A stretch of DNA of 64,000 nt from Apus apus. Its lineage: Eukaryota > Chordata > Aves > Apodiformes > Apodidae. Position numbers and translations under genes: made by a program. This document shows positions 35,601 to 48,000 of the stretch, in pieces (position 1 is the stretch's first letter; every line of letters starts with the position of its first letter). The notes under the pieces are model-generated. The model did no database searches. It was not told the origin of the DNA and was given only the letters and a program-made list of their open reading frames with translations. The DNA lies in the NCBI RefSeq assembly GCF_020740795.1, contig NC_067286.1:16124350-16188349 (forward strand), in the 5' to 3' direction.

Positions 35601-38600
35601 TTGGGGTAGCATGTTTTGACCCCAGGTCATTTGTTGGTCTCTAGCGCAGCAGATATCCTTTTCTCCCACATGTGCAGGTAGATAATGAAACATCGCTCTG
35701 TCACTGCAGCCAGCATGAGTGGGGGAAAAAGCGAACAGCTAGATATTCATAACTTAATGAAAATTACCTTTGAAAGAGCAATACAAGCCCTTGCAAGATG
35801 CTAAGACGTAACAGGTTCTGCACCACCACCCCAAGGATCAAGGTGAGCAGGAGAAAAGCGCACGACCATTGGTGGCAGGAGCACATGTTCAAGCAGCCCC
35901 AAGTCTGCCTGCATGGTCTTCCTATTATGATGGGTTTTCATGTCAAAAATTCACTTAAACTTTTAATTCAAGAAGCACTACACATTTTCCCCATGCTGCC
36001 TGTTGAGGTGGACTATGGGATGCCCTGAAGCACCAACATGTCAGGATTCCTGCAGGATCATTTTTGGAAGGGCAGGTGTAAGCAGGGGAAGTGACTTTAA
36101 TCAGACAAACCCAGTTACAGTTTGACAGCCACACAACCTAAAAGCTTCTCTGCCAAGCTCAGCACAAACTGCAGCAACAGACAGGTCTCTTTTTGGAAAC
36201 CACAGACCAGGTCCTCCCGCTGCCTTCTGTGGTGACCACACTCAAAGGCCACCAAAGGTCAGAAGGAAAGTTTGCACGCCAGGCCTGCCCAGGAATTAGT
36301 TTAGTTTAGGAAAAGCCCCACGCTGGGCGGGCAGGCAGGGCAGCAGCCTGCAGCCCCGCTCCGCTGCCAGCGGCACGGCCGCCGCTACCTCCCGGCAGCA
36401 GCTATTAATAGAGCTGCCGGCCAGGCCCAAATTCTCCGCGGCTGCCTATAGTTACCAGCCCCACAACACTGCAGGGCTTTTCAAAACAAGCTCCAGAGGG
36501 ACACTCCCAGAGGAGCAGGAGGCCAGAGGCCAAGCAGAGCTTGATGGATAGGAGGAGAGCAGGACTCCAGCACCAAAATCCAGAAGTGGGATTGTCCGAC
36601 ATGGAGCACGAGGCCTGCGGGCTGCTCCCGGCCTCCGCAGCCTGGGCCCGCTGCGGACAGACGCATCCCTGTGCACCGACATCTACCAGCAGGGCTTAAT
36701 CGCCCTCAGTGGAGAGGAAGACAATCTCAGATATTGCTTTAAAATTAATTTGGCCCCATACATAAGCATTTAGCTACAACAGTAAGACAAATGCTTTCCC
36801 TTTTTAATAATACAGTGACAGGCACTCGCACAGTTCAGGATCAAAGTGTTTCTCAAAGCATGGTACATGGGTTAATGCTCTTGCAGGAGATAAGCATTAC
36901 AGTAGTTGATAGAACAATAACCTCACAAAAACAGAGCAACCACCTCTCCAGCCACCAGCAATGCTCCCTCCCTGCAACTGCAGCCCAGCCCATTAGCTGA
37001 AATTGAGTACCCCCAACAGGGCAGGGCACTCCTCTCTTTGAAAGACCTGCTTAAATAACCTTCTGCATGTAGAGACTTGAGATTTTGCAGGTGATAGTAG
37101 GAGTGTGCTCCCTTGACAGAGCCATCAGCAGGAAAACTTGGGTCCAGGTACTGAGCCTTCTAAGAAAATCTTCCCTTACCCTTCAAAGACAGGCATTAAA
37201 TAGCTGCAGGGTGAAACACACGTGGAAATGTACTTGCCTGTACATCATCCCAGGATACTGAACCCAAAGTTGGTGCTAGAAGATGCTGGGCTGGCATCAC
37301 ATCCTTCCTGTTCACAAGGCTCTCTGCAATTCCCAGGGAGACCAATAACCAAGCCCCACACTGTGCAGGGGAGCAGCCTGCGAGCCACTATCACTAATAG
37401 CACTTCAGCAGCACTCAGTGAGCCTGCACCCAAAACAAAATGCAAGCTGCTTTGTGAGCCCAGGGAGACACCTGTGCTCCAGAGCTGTGTAGTACATGAA
37501 CCACCAGCTCTTCCATCCTCCATTTTCATCTGCCCATAGCAGTACCCAGCTGCCTTCCTTGTCACATTGAGAGGGTCACAAGGCATTCAGCAGAACTGTC
37601 ACCAGGGGATGACCACCACAGAGAGCTGCCACCTCCCTTCACTGTCACCTCCTATCACCAAAGCAAATTATCTTTGTGCATACTTTGTGGACTCCAGGGG
37701 ACAGCCAACAGATTTTCCAGCATTGCAGAAGAAAATACTCTAGTCTTCCACCCCTTCTCATGACCACTGTCTAGACAAACTTGCACTTCCACCTTCTGTT
37801 TTTGTCCTTCCTCCCCTTTGCACCCCGACTACACCACAACAATCTCCTCAACACAAACAAGTTACACTGTGCCTGGAAAATGGCATTAGAAGCAAGCTCT
37901 TCCTTTTAATTAGACACCTCTCTGCTAGGGCAGTCAGCGGTGCTCTAGTGCTGGAAGGCTGCCATGGGCTGTATTAGCTAATAAGCTGGGCGATCTTTCT
38001 CCAACCAGGCCAATTTCTCCTTGGTTATGTTTAATTAAATTTTAAAATAGTTCTCTGGCTTCCTCTGGCCTCCCCAAGGACTCTTCGCAGCAGTGGTCAT
38101 TTCAGCCCCACACACTGAGCTTTGGTATTGGATTCAGGTAACTCAGGAGAGCAGTCAAAGTCTGGCCATCTACTGAGAGTAGGAGAAGCAGCTTCACCTT
38201 GCTGTGTGTCCAGCCCAGCTCTGCTCTGGGCTACAGGGTGAGATGAGACTGTCACTGAACCAGCAGAACTGCCCAGTGATGGTACCACTACTGCACCCTC
38301 TCGCAGGGCAGGGAAGCAGAGCAATCCCTTGCCACCAGCCACCACCCCAAGGTTTCAAAATAAGTCTGCAGCACATAAAAGCTTTTGTCTTACCAGCTCT
38401 GTGTTTTACTAACCAGATGAGTTCCCTATGTGCTGCCCCTGGCTACCTCCACTGTTTTGGAGAGTGGATGCTGGTGTGAGACACACGGGGACCCTTTCCT
38501 TCCCCAGATGGGCATCCATTTCTATGTGTGGTCCATGCAGCTGTTACTGCTCCCTCCTTGAGAACCATCCCAGACTGAGGAGGTAACCATGGCAAGCCTG

Positions 38601-41484
38601 CCATCTTCTTTTAAAAAAATGCTAGCACCAAGGAAACACAACTGCAAAAATAAAAAAACACCGAAAGATCTCTGGCAGAGACAGCTGCTGAGGCACCCCA
38701 AGGAGCTGGCAGCAGGGCCGCATTTTCCTTTTGCTTTTCAACACAGTGGCTTTGTGAAACGCCCCTTGCGCTGGCCATGGGAAGGAAGGGGAGAAGCCAG
38801 AGAGGTGTCAGTTTATTTACACTCCAGCAGGAGAGCAGGGCTACTTTAAAAAGGTATCAGAGCTTCTTTTTTATTCGTTAGCACCGTTCAGGCTGAGAAT
38901 TGCTTCCTGTCTTCCTTTTGGGCACTGGAGCAAGCTCCCATGAAGCACAATCAGAACCTGCCAAACTCTGGGCTCTGTCCCCTCCTTGTTTTCATCAACA
39001 GTGCCTGAGCTTGGCTGGGCATAAGGCACATGATAAGCATGATAAGGCAACGAATGTGAAGAGCCCAGCAGCTCTTGCATGCTAAGCAGCTGGCAGGACC
39101 ATGGGGCTGCAAGTGCCCCTTCTTGCACCTCACTGGGGTCCCAACACAGGCACCCTGCAGCAAGGGTGCCCAGTACCACATCCAGCCTTTGCCACCTCAT
39201 GAAAAGGACCTTCATGCTTCAGTGGCAACCAGGGCAACCCTCCCCAGCTGGGCATACAAGGTGGGCTGCTATCCATGTTCACAAACCTAAAATTCCTGAC
39301 TATTGGTTTAAAAAACAACACAAACGGGCTTGAAAATATAAGACCTGGTGTTCAACCACCATTCAGCTAGCCTGCCCTGCAGAAAGCACCATTAATTCTA
39401 ACAAAATCTAGGCTCCCCATCTACACCAAAGGTGGTGCGACAGGACTGGATGCAGGTGAGCCCAGCGCTGGGAGGTGTTTTGGGGAGTCAGTGGATCCTA
39501 GTGCACAGGTACCCGTCCTTGGGAGGAGCTGGAGCACCTTCCCCCAGTGCTCACAGAGAGCAGGCGTTGGGCTCCTTCCAAGGGGTAGGGCAAGACACCA
39601 AAAGTCCTAACAGGAAAATTAAAAGGATTGGCTGTTCCTTTTGGAAGCAAAATGCCCATTTAGAAAAGATAATCTGTTTCACAAATGCAAACTGGGGTGA
39701 GCAAGCAAACTTGCTCAGGAGCAGCGGCTGTGCAGAGCCCCCTGCATCCTTCCTGCCATCCAGGAGACCCTTTCCTCCCTCGCATTCACACCCGGCAGCT
39801 GCAGCGACAAGAATGGCAGGAAATTGGGACCAGAAGGGAAGAAAAAGCCCCGGTATAAGCGTGATAACTCAGGAAGAACAACACTTCAGAGAAGAGCCTC
39901 CATCCTGCCATTTTAAGGGTGGAGGAAGAGGTTAAAAAAACCCCAACCCCAGAACTGTCCCACATTCATCTTGCAGCTGGCAATACATCAGGTATCAATT
40001 AACACCACTGTCGTCAGAGCGCCTCATCTCTCCCTTGGTCAGTGTTATCCCCAGAAACAAGGCAAAGCAGCCTGAAATCAGACCCGATTCGACAGCACTC
40101 ACTCCCATGTAGTGGTTAAACCCTACGCCTCCCAGAGGTGGGGACCCCTCAAGCGCTTCACAACACACACCCCTAGGGAGGAGGCAGCAGGCAGAAGCTC
40201 CAGGCGGGCAGGGTAGCTCCCACTGCCGAGGCAGGGCCTGCTCTGGAAGGAATTGCTCCCCTTCCCAACTCTCCAGCTCTCCTTGCTGCCAGCAAACATT
40301 AAGAAAACCCCTAAAGTCCTTGTCAACAGAGCGGGGTGTCAAACAAGAGGTGCCTCCTGACCATGCAGCCAAGGCTCAGCAAGGGGTGCCTTGTCTCCAC
40401 AGGGTGGGGCTGGGCTTGCTTGTGAGAGATAGCATTTTGGGGAATGGAAACAGTCTATTAAAATAACAGAACAGCCCACACGCAACAAAACAAGACCAGA
40501 AAACCCAGCCTGCTGGGGCACATTTCATTGCTCCCAGGCACTGGAGCCGTGAGAGAGCGCTTCTTGCCATGCCAACCCCTTATTGCCAGAGGGTGCTTCT
40601 AACCGGGACAAACCCAGTTTGCAGGGAAACTGGGATATGCCGCTTTTTGCTAAATTAGGCACACGTCTGGATGGATTATTTCATGAGAAACTTTCTCAGG
40701 AAAGGGAACCTCTCCAGCCTGGGTAAAATCTGCATCCTAAAATAACTTCCCAGGCGGCGGAGACAGAAGTCCCCAGCTCGGGCACGACCCAAACGCAGGC
40801 GTCGGGGCCGATTCCCACGGCGGTACAAGGGCTGTCGAGTCCCCTCGGGGCGAGGAGAGCAAAACCAGCCCACATCGCCCCGATTTTTCTAACACCCTTC
40901 TCCCGTCTGGCTCCTCTGCGGGCGGACGGCCGGGCCAGCGCCTCTCCCCCCTCCGCCTGGCAGCATCCATCCATCTCCCCCTCCCTCCCTTCCTCCCACC
41001 CATCCCTTCGCGGCTGGCGGAGAAACAGCGCGTTCCCCCCAGCAACAGGGGGTTTGGGAGCGGCAGCCCCTGGAGGGGGCCCCGACCCGCTGCAGCCCCG
41101 CACCCCAGCTCTGCCCACCCCCCCGGCCAGCAGCAAGGCACCCCCCACCCTTCCGCTCGGAAAGGATGCCTCTAAACGGATCTCTTTATATATCTCTCGA
41201 TATAAAAACAAATATAGATATACATGTGCAAATAAATAAAGATATAAATGCATACGTGAAACAAGCACAAAGGATAAGCAGAGACACCCCCCCACACGCA
41301 CTCCCCTCCCCAAAAAAAGCAACCCCTGCGACATATCCCAGGCAGCAAGTCTCAACGCCGGCAAGAGGGGAGGGAAGGTGGGGAAAGACGCTAAAACCAG
41401 GTACAGGCAGACGAGCCATATTGGAGCGCCCCTACGGAAAGGGCTGGGGGCACTCAGCTCCCCTCTCACTGCCCCGGGGCTCAC
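29641..41484 (-). other. CD81: CD81 intron 1
   Basis: This is the 11.8-kb first intron. It contains a short CR1 fragment (about 31794-31925), two GC-rich, CpG-containing patches (about 35095-35170 and 36310-36690) and, next to exon 1, the downstream part of the CpG island. First introns of this kind often hold enhancers, but no specific element can be named. Confidence 0.95.
31794..31925 (-). mobile_element. CR1 LINE 3' terminal fragment
   Basis: This short copy starts with a threefold AGAATCACAGAATCACAGA terminal repeat, followed by GGTTGGAAGGGACCTCTAAA and GATCATCTAGTCCAACCCCC. These are typical of the 3' end of avian CR1. It appears less diverged than the other copies and lies in CD81 intron 1. 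Confidence 0.92.
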
Positions 41485-41720
41485 CCAGAAGATGAAGTTG
41501 AAGACGAAGAGGAGGTATTTGATGCACTTGGTGCAGCCTTCCACCCCCATGGCGGTGCGAGCGAGGCAGGCGGCAGTAGCTCCCCTCAATCTCTGCTGCG
41601 GGGCTGAGGCGGCGGCGCGGGCGGAGTCGGGCGGCCCCGCCCCGGCGCGCAACGCTCCGCGCCCGGCGGCGGCCCGGGGGGCCGGGACCCAGGCCCCAGC
41701 GCCCTGCCCAGAAAATGCGG
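40740..41720. promoter_or_regulatory. CD81: CpG island over the CD81 promoter and exon 1
   Basis: CpG density is visibly far above the rest of the window, both upstream of the ATG (41551-41720) and into intron 1. A GC box (GGGGCGGGG on the minus strand, 41643-41635) lies about 85 bp upstream of the ATG. There is no TATA box, consistent with a CpG-island, TATA-less promoter. The island is interrupted by a 75-bp AT-rich patch at about 41186-41262. Confidence 0.85.
41485..41550 (-). CDS. CD81: CD81 exon 1, start codon (tetraspanin CD81/TAPA-1)
   Basis: CD81 is a four-pass plasma-membrane tetraspanin that organises tetraspanin-enriched microdomains and partners such as CD19 and integrins. The eight exons here sum to 717 bp, 238 residues plus stop, close to the 236 of human. 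All splice sites are canonical and no frameshift was found. This exon encodes residues 1-22, MGVEGCTKCIKYLLFVFN followed by FIFW. Cys6 and Cys9 are palmitoylation sites in mammals, and Asn18 in TM1 belongs to the cholesterol pocket. The start was chosen by identity to the known N-terminus and a good Kozak context (ACCGCCATGG). The donor is TGG|GTGAGC, phase 0. The exon sits in a CpG island, as expected of a broadly expressed gene. Identity is certain; the transcription start is not visible. Confidence 0.99.
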
Positions 41721-41724
41721 CCAC

Positions 41725-42045
41725 TGCTTTTTGCTCTTTTCTCTTATTTTTTTCCTTTTCCTCCCTTTTCTCCTTTTTTTTTCTTTCCCCTTTTATTTTT
41801 TCTCCTTTTTTTCCCCCTTTTTTCATTATTTCCCCCCCCTTTTTTTCATTATTTTTTTTTCCTTTTTCACTTTTCGCTTTCCTCTTCTTTTTTTTTTCCC
41901 CTCCTTATTTCTTTTTTCTTTTCTCCTCTCTTTTTTTTTGTTTGTTTTGTTGTTCTTGGTTTTTTGTTTGTTTGTTTGTTTTTTTGTTTTTGTGACCTTT
42001 CTTGACTTCTTCCTCTCCCTTTTAAATTCCCTTTTTCCCACCCAC
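41725..42045. repeat. Polypyrimidine/polypurine tract upstream of CD81
   Basis: Over about 320 bp the plus strand is almost only C and T, in runs such as TTTTTTTCC and CCCCCCCTTTTTTT, with some TTTG units near 41940-41990. The minus strand, sense for CD81, is correspondingly purine-rich. It directly abuts the CpG island. Long open frames through it, rich in Phe (plus) or Lys/Glu (minus), are composition artefacts. Confidence 0.9.
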
Positions 42046-45000
42046 CAGGGGTGGCTCACAACAGAATTCCCTACAGGGTGTGGCAGCCACGAGGCAGCGG
42101 AGGGGAGCGATGGTGTTGGGGGACGGTAGCACCACCATTTCTTGGATCTAACCACCGCGGTTTGAACCTCACCAGACAGCCAGAGTGGGGGAGGAAGCTG
42201 CTGTGAATGGGTGCAGCAGGATTTGCCTTTCTATATACAGAAGTTTTAGGGTGCATCTGTGAGGGGACTCCCTCCCAAAAACCAAAGGATTTTTACATTA
42301 GAACTCACAGTTTGAAATTCAGAGAAGCGTTTCCTCATTTGTTTCCCCCTCCAATTTTACCCTTAACCTGCTATGCCTAACACTTTTTGCCTAAGCTTGT
42401 GGCTTTATCACTACAAACAATTGCATTAAGTTCAGCAGAACCACTCAGAACAGTTTCCCACGGTTACTTGGTTGCATGAGCCTCTGGGGCACTTCAGGGA
42501 TACCCACCAGAGAGATTAGGGTCAGACATGTCAGCAGTCCAAGTAAGCCTCACAATATGGCTTAGAAATTTTAGTTTAAAAAACCAGAAAACTCCGCAGT
42601 AGAAGCAGGATGAGATTTCCCAATCTTTTGGCCAAAACCCACTTTGGCCCACCTGCTCATCCCTGGAAATATAAATCGCTCTCACCCCATGTTGTGCTTC
42701 CAGCAAGCTCATTTGCTTCTTCTAGGGGCAGAATAGTAAATAACATCATCAAAACCTAAGAGGACTTCTGGTAAAGGCAGCAGCTCCAGCAAAGGTTGGG
42801 ACCTTACCATGCTGAATATGAACTTGGCAGTCGTCTGCAGTGTCATACGTGGAAACCTGCCTTCTTTCTGCCTGGGCACTTTCCTCTGGTGAAAGCATTT
42901 CAAGGAGTAGCTTCTGAGCCGAACATTTTCACACTTCACGGAATCTTCCCTGCCATGCATCCCATAAGCAGGAATTTGCTGTTGCCTTAGCACGCATTTC
43001 CTACATGTGTATGCTGAAAATGAGTCAACTTGTTCCAAAATCATCCTGTTGCTCTCAGGGATGAGTTGGTCCAGGGCTCCGTCAAGTTCATCAAACTCTT
43101 CTTTGCCCCTCTGTGACAGCCCCTGGTGCTCCGTGGCAGCAGGGACTGGGGATGAATAGAATTCTGTTGGCCCCATTCCCCAATTACTTAAGCCAAATAC
43201 GTCCTGATTGCAGGCTTGCCATGGATGCATAAACCCTTTGTCTCTTAAGCCACATTCACTTACCAATGAAGTGGGAGGTTCACAAAGCTATTTATGCCTG
43301 TAACTGCTATCCCAAATTATCAGTACAATCCATCTGGTTACAGCAATAGCTGTAATCCTCTGTAGCTGCTGCTGATCAATCCAAAGGATTACAGCAGGAT
43401 CCCAAAGCATCATAACATCCCACAACATCTTTTTTTCTGCACCTTCATCCTCTCCAGCTATAAATATTAAAAGAAAATTACTCCTCAACACACACCCCAA
43501 CCAAACAGAAAAGTTGAAGATGGGAGACTACATGAACCAAGGACCTTCTCATGCACCTGGGTGGCTGTTGCCAGAAAAACTCTCAGAGCCACCTCTTGGA
43601 GAGTCTATGTGAAGAAGGGGAAGGAACCAGCAGCAAACTGATAAAACCTTCATCAGCAGCAGCCTCATTGACCACAAAGGAAAATTACTCTCAAATCAAC
43701 TTTTGTGCACTGGGGAACAGGCAACCCCAGCTGCAATCACTGCCACAAAGCTGGCATTGAAACTACTCCTAGGGAGCATCAGGGTTGCTTTTTCGGGGGG
43801 GTCACGGTAGCTTTTTATTTCTTGCTTTCTGCCTTTTTTTTTTTTCTCTTCTGTTGGGAAGTGAAAAATAAGAGGAAAAATAGAAATAAACCTTTTCAAC
43901 CCTGTTTCTGGGGCCTTTCTTCAGGCTGTGTTTGAGCCATGGGTTGCCCAGGGCTCAGGTACAAATGTGGCTCTGGCAGGGCAGCAGGTGCACAGCCCCA
44001 CCATCTCCTGCCTCGAGTAGCTCCCAGTTACAGTCTAAACTCAGTTCACCCACCTGACCCTACCAACAATGTCCTCTCCAAAACTTGGAAGTGGAAAAGG
44101 ATTTTAAACTTTGTCCAATTTTTTTATTTTTTTTATTTTTTTTAAGCAGCTCAGCTGGGCACATTTCAAAACCTTGACCTTCATGGTCATGGAAGAAAAA
44201 TAAAACCCACCTCTGCAGCACAGTGTCAAGATAACATAGACTGTTTCCCAAGTTTTCATATAATTTCAGATGTCATATATTAATTTATCATGCTGTACTG
44301 CTTGTTGTACAGTGCATAAAGCACCAAAACTGCATTTCAAAGACCCTCAGTGGCTTTATCACCTGTTTATAAACTGCTGCTGTATAAATAAGTAAAAGTA
44401 ATTTGAACAAATTCAGTTAATGTATTGGTGTCACATGCCAGTATCAAGTGCAAGTGCTATGAATAGGGCTGATGACTTCCCTCTTCAGGAGGACAGCTCG
44501 GTCTTAGTGCTCAGCAGTGTGCCCTGCTAATGCATGGCTGGTTACAGAGCAGCCAGTTGCAGGCATGTCTGTGAAGAACCTACCTACCTCCCAGGCCTTC
44601 ACTGGAAGAAAAAATTAAAACCTAAAGACTTTTTAAAAACCTCCAAAGCCCAAATAAAGAAATCCCTTGCTCTCTACCCACCCTTTTAATTTGCTTTCAT
44701 AAGTGGGTTTGCAGGCTGAGCAAACCAGCAGAATCTGTCTGCTGGGCTTGGGTTGTTGTTGAGGGTTTTTTGTGAACCTGTTTATAAAAGTCATGCCTGT
44801 GAGTTTTGGCAAAGCTGACATCTCTGGTTATGACTCACCAGGGTCCATTAGAGCAAATGTGGCTTGAGCTGCCCCCCAGCCCTAGGTGTAGCCCTTGCAG
44901 TCCCTTACCAGCAAGGCTCATCCAGCCCAATTCCCAGGATTCCCAGGAGCCTGCTTCTCTCCCAGTAAGATGCCCGCCAGCCCTCCAGCAGCTCCACCTT

Positions 45001-48000
45001 AAAAAATTCCTTGTGTTTTATAAAAAGAAATGGAGAGGGATTAAGGGAGAGGACAGACCCCAATCATCCTCATCTTTTATGTGTGCCTGGGGAGCTGGTG
45101 ATCAGGGTGTGAAACAAATAGCATCAAGGCAAGCCCCAAACACCTAACATCCAGGGTTTCCAGGAGACTTGAGAGAGCAGATGGGACTCTGTTGTCCACC
45201 AAGGATCACAAGATGGCTTCTGACATGGTACTCTGGATGCATGGCTTGCATTTTCTTGGCAATCCCCCTGCCCTCCTTTGCAGTCAGCACAAAAATGATG
45301 GACAGACAAACCATGGGAATAAAATGCACATAATTTTGCAGGTGAGGTCCTGGTTAGCTTTTAACTTCCACATCTCATTTTCTGTGGAAAATATGACTGA
45401 AAGAGCTCAGATTTCCAATTTACCTGTGGTGGTAAAAAACCCAAAACAACAGCAGCATTACCAAAAATCTTTAAATAGGACACTTTGGGGGTGCATTAAA
45501 AGAAGAACATCATTTAATCCTGCAGGAGGCTGGTAGTGACAGAGAACGTAAGAATAACTTCCTAGGCAGCTTACACCCCACAATGCTGTTTTTCAAGGCA
45601 GGGACTGAGCAAGGGCAAGCTGTAGGACATGAACTGGCCAACGGCAGTGGGAAGGTGGAGCTCCATCACCTCGGGAGAGTCCTGCCTGCAACCCTGGGGA
45701 GCCAGCCGGGGCCTTTGTCTTGAGTGGAAAAAAAGATTGGTAAGCATGTCATCCACGTATCTAAGGACACATCTACAGAACATCTTTTCTGTGCCCCAGT
45801 GGGAGCGGGTGGTGCCTGCTCACCTGAACTCCCCTGTGTCCAGCTCTGCAAATTCAGTCAAAGGGCTGTGATAGCCTGGGGGGCTGTGTTTGCCTCCCAG
45901 CCTTTGCGGGGATATGCGGCAGGGAGAGACTTGTAGCTGCCCCTGAAGTTTCTGTTTCTAATAAACTCAACAAATGGTTTCTGTCTGCTCGGTCTGTCTC
46001 CCTGCCATCTTTAAATATTTATGTCAACGTATCTATGGTGATGGGTCAGGTTATATAAAGAGGAGAAGGAAAGGGGGGGCTGTTGTGGGGAAGGACAGCA
46101 TCAGCTCCCACTGGAGCTACGGCAGAGGGAGAGCAAAGCCAAGCGTGTTTCCCCATCCCACACAGACGCTCCCTCTTTGCTGCTTGCAAGCCCAGAAAGT
46201 GAACATTCATTTTTCTCGGGACAACAGAGAGGGGCGAGCTGCAGCTGGGCTTAGCTGTGCTTTGTGAGATGCCATGTGGGAGAGCAAGAGCCTGGCCCAT
46301 CGATGCAGAGAGCTTCTATTGTATAATCAATGTATAATTCATTAGTAGGTGAATAAAGACTGGAATAGCTTATTGCTGATGTAACGGAGCTAAAAGAAAA
46401 GCGAGCACGTCCGTGAGCAAGCTGGTGCATACGGGGGTTAAACAAAAGTGCTCAGTGGTGCTGAGAGGAGAGGGGGGATTTTGCCTTGGGACAACATAAA
46501 CAACCCAGCTAGCTGCTGCTGCCAGGGAGAGTCACAAAGGAACATGCATCTTCCTGGAAAAAATACTGGGAAGAATCTTTCCCTGCTGGAGTCCGAGGGA
46601 ATGGTATCTGGCAGACAGGAGGGTATTAGCCATGGGTGAGCACCTCCAGGCTCTGTATAAAGTACTTCTCCCAAGATGTGCTGATTCCTCACAAGTTGAG
46701 TGAGCAACCGCCCTATAACTCTTCCAGATAAAGAGATGGTTTTTTTTCCTCATGACCCTCCTGGTCAGGGTTAGATATGCAGATTGCCTCCTGGCATTAA
46801 TTAGTTTGATAGACCCCCCCAAATGCTGGGTGACTAAAGGTATCACTGGATTTGTACTGGGGTGAGAGGAAGAGGGCAGCGGGGAGTGGAGCAGCCTCAC
46901 TAGCAGGCCTGTAACCAGTCATGGGTTTGGCAGCTATGGCTGGAAGCTGCAAAAAACATGCACCACGTGTGTTTTTCCAAAAACAGCTGCTGAGGCTGCT
47001 CTAAGGCTGCCCCTCTTTGCTTCCTTACTCTCCCCCACTGTCCCACCTGATGATGCATCTCCCAGCAGACAGGGGGAACGCTCACTGCCAGCTGCTCAGC
47101 CTCCCAGAAAAGGCACTACACAGTTAAGAAAAAAATCCCATTTCACCCCAAGATAACATTTTACTAAAAGAGAGAATTGCAAGAACAGATCAGGTGAAAG
47201 TTGCAGGGCTTGTGTGATCCAACTGTGTATTCAAAGCAGCTTCTGAATTTACTTGCCTTCAGTTGTCCTGGTAAAGATGTTCGGCGTGAAGCATCTACCA
47301 CCTCTGGCTGCATTTCTAGAGAATTTTGGCCAGGTGCTTTTGTACACACATTTATTCTGGTTAAAAAAAAAAAAAGTCTGTGACCTATTTATTAAAAAAA
47401 ATATTTCCTGTGTCCGCAGCTAGGAAACACAGCTCTACCCTCACAGAAGGTGGCTGCCTTGCCACCCCAGCACTGCAAAGGGCACCTAGATTTGTCAATT
47501 TACCAGGCTTTGGAAGGACTTGCTCAACAGTATCTCCTTTAGGAGTTTGCTGCAAGCATAAATCACAGTTGTATAGTAAAGGGGCTGTTGCAAGAGGAAG
47601 TTACATTTTGACAGCGGTGGGACCTGGCAGACACACAGTCAACATGGAGGAAAATAGCAAAACACTTGGAGCCAAGCCAGTACACCACAGGGCTGAAAGA
47701 TTCCTACTCTTCTCACCACTGAATCCCTCTAGGAAGTCAATAAATTATTTTACCTGTGCTTTACAGATGTGCTCTGAGCTCCTCAGGTATTTTCCAGGAA
47801 CTGAAAAACCTGATTTGCAGAAGCCCTAAGTAGCCACAGCTGCTGTGGGAAGCTGCACTCTGCTCTCCTGCAGTTCTGCATGAGAAATGCATTAAAAAGT
47901 TGTATCTGCTGTCCTTGGAGCAGGGGCTGGGAAAGCTCCCCTGACTCATGTGTGGTTGGGCCACCCATGGGCACACAGTGAGCCTCATGTAAAGCCTCAG

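Noticed and set aside
40696-41826. 376-codon open frame on the minus strand
   Set aside because: It is CD81 exon 1 with its open upstream flank and read-through into intron 1. The real protein leaves it at the donor at 41484.
41378-41995. Plus-strand open frames rich in Phe
   Set aside because: They are artefacts of the polypyrimidine tract and the antisense of the CD81 promoter.
42709-43266. 185-codon open frame on the minus strand upstream of CD81
   Set aside because: No recognised domain, and one such frame is expected by chance in this amount of DNA. It was kept only as a remark on the intergenic region.
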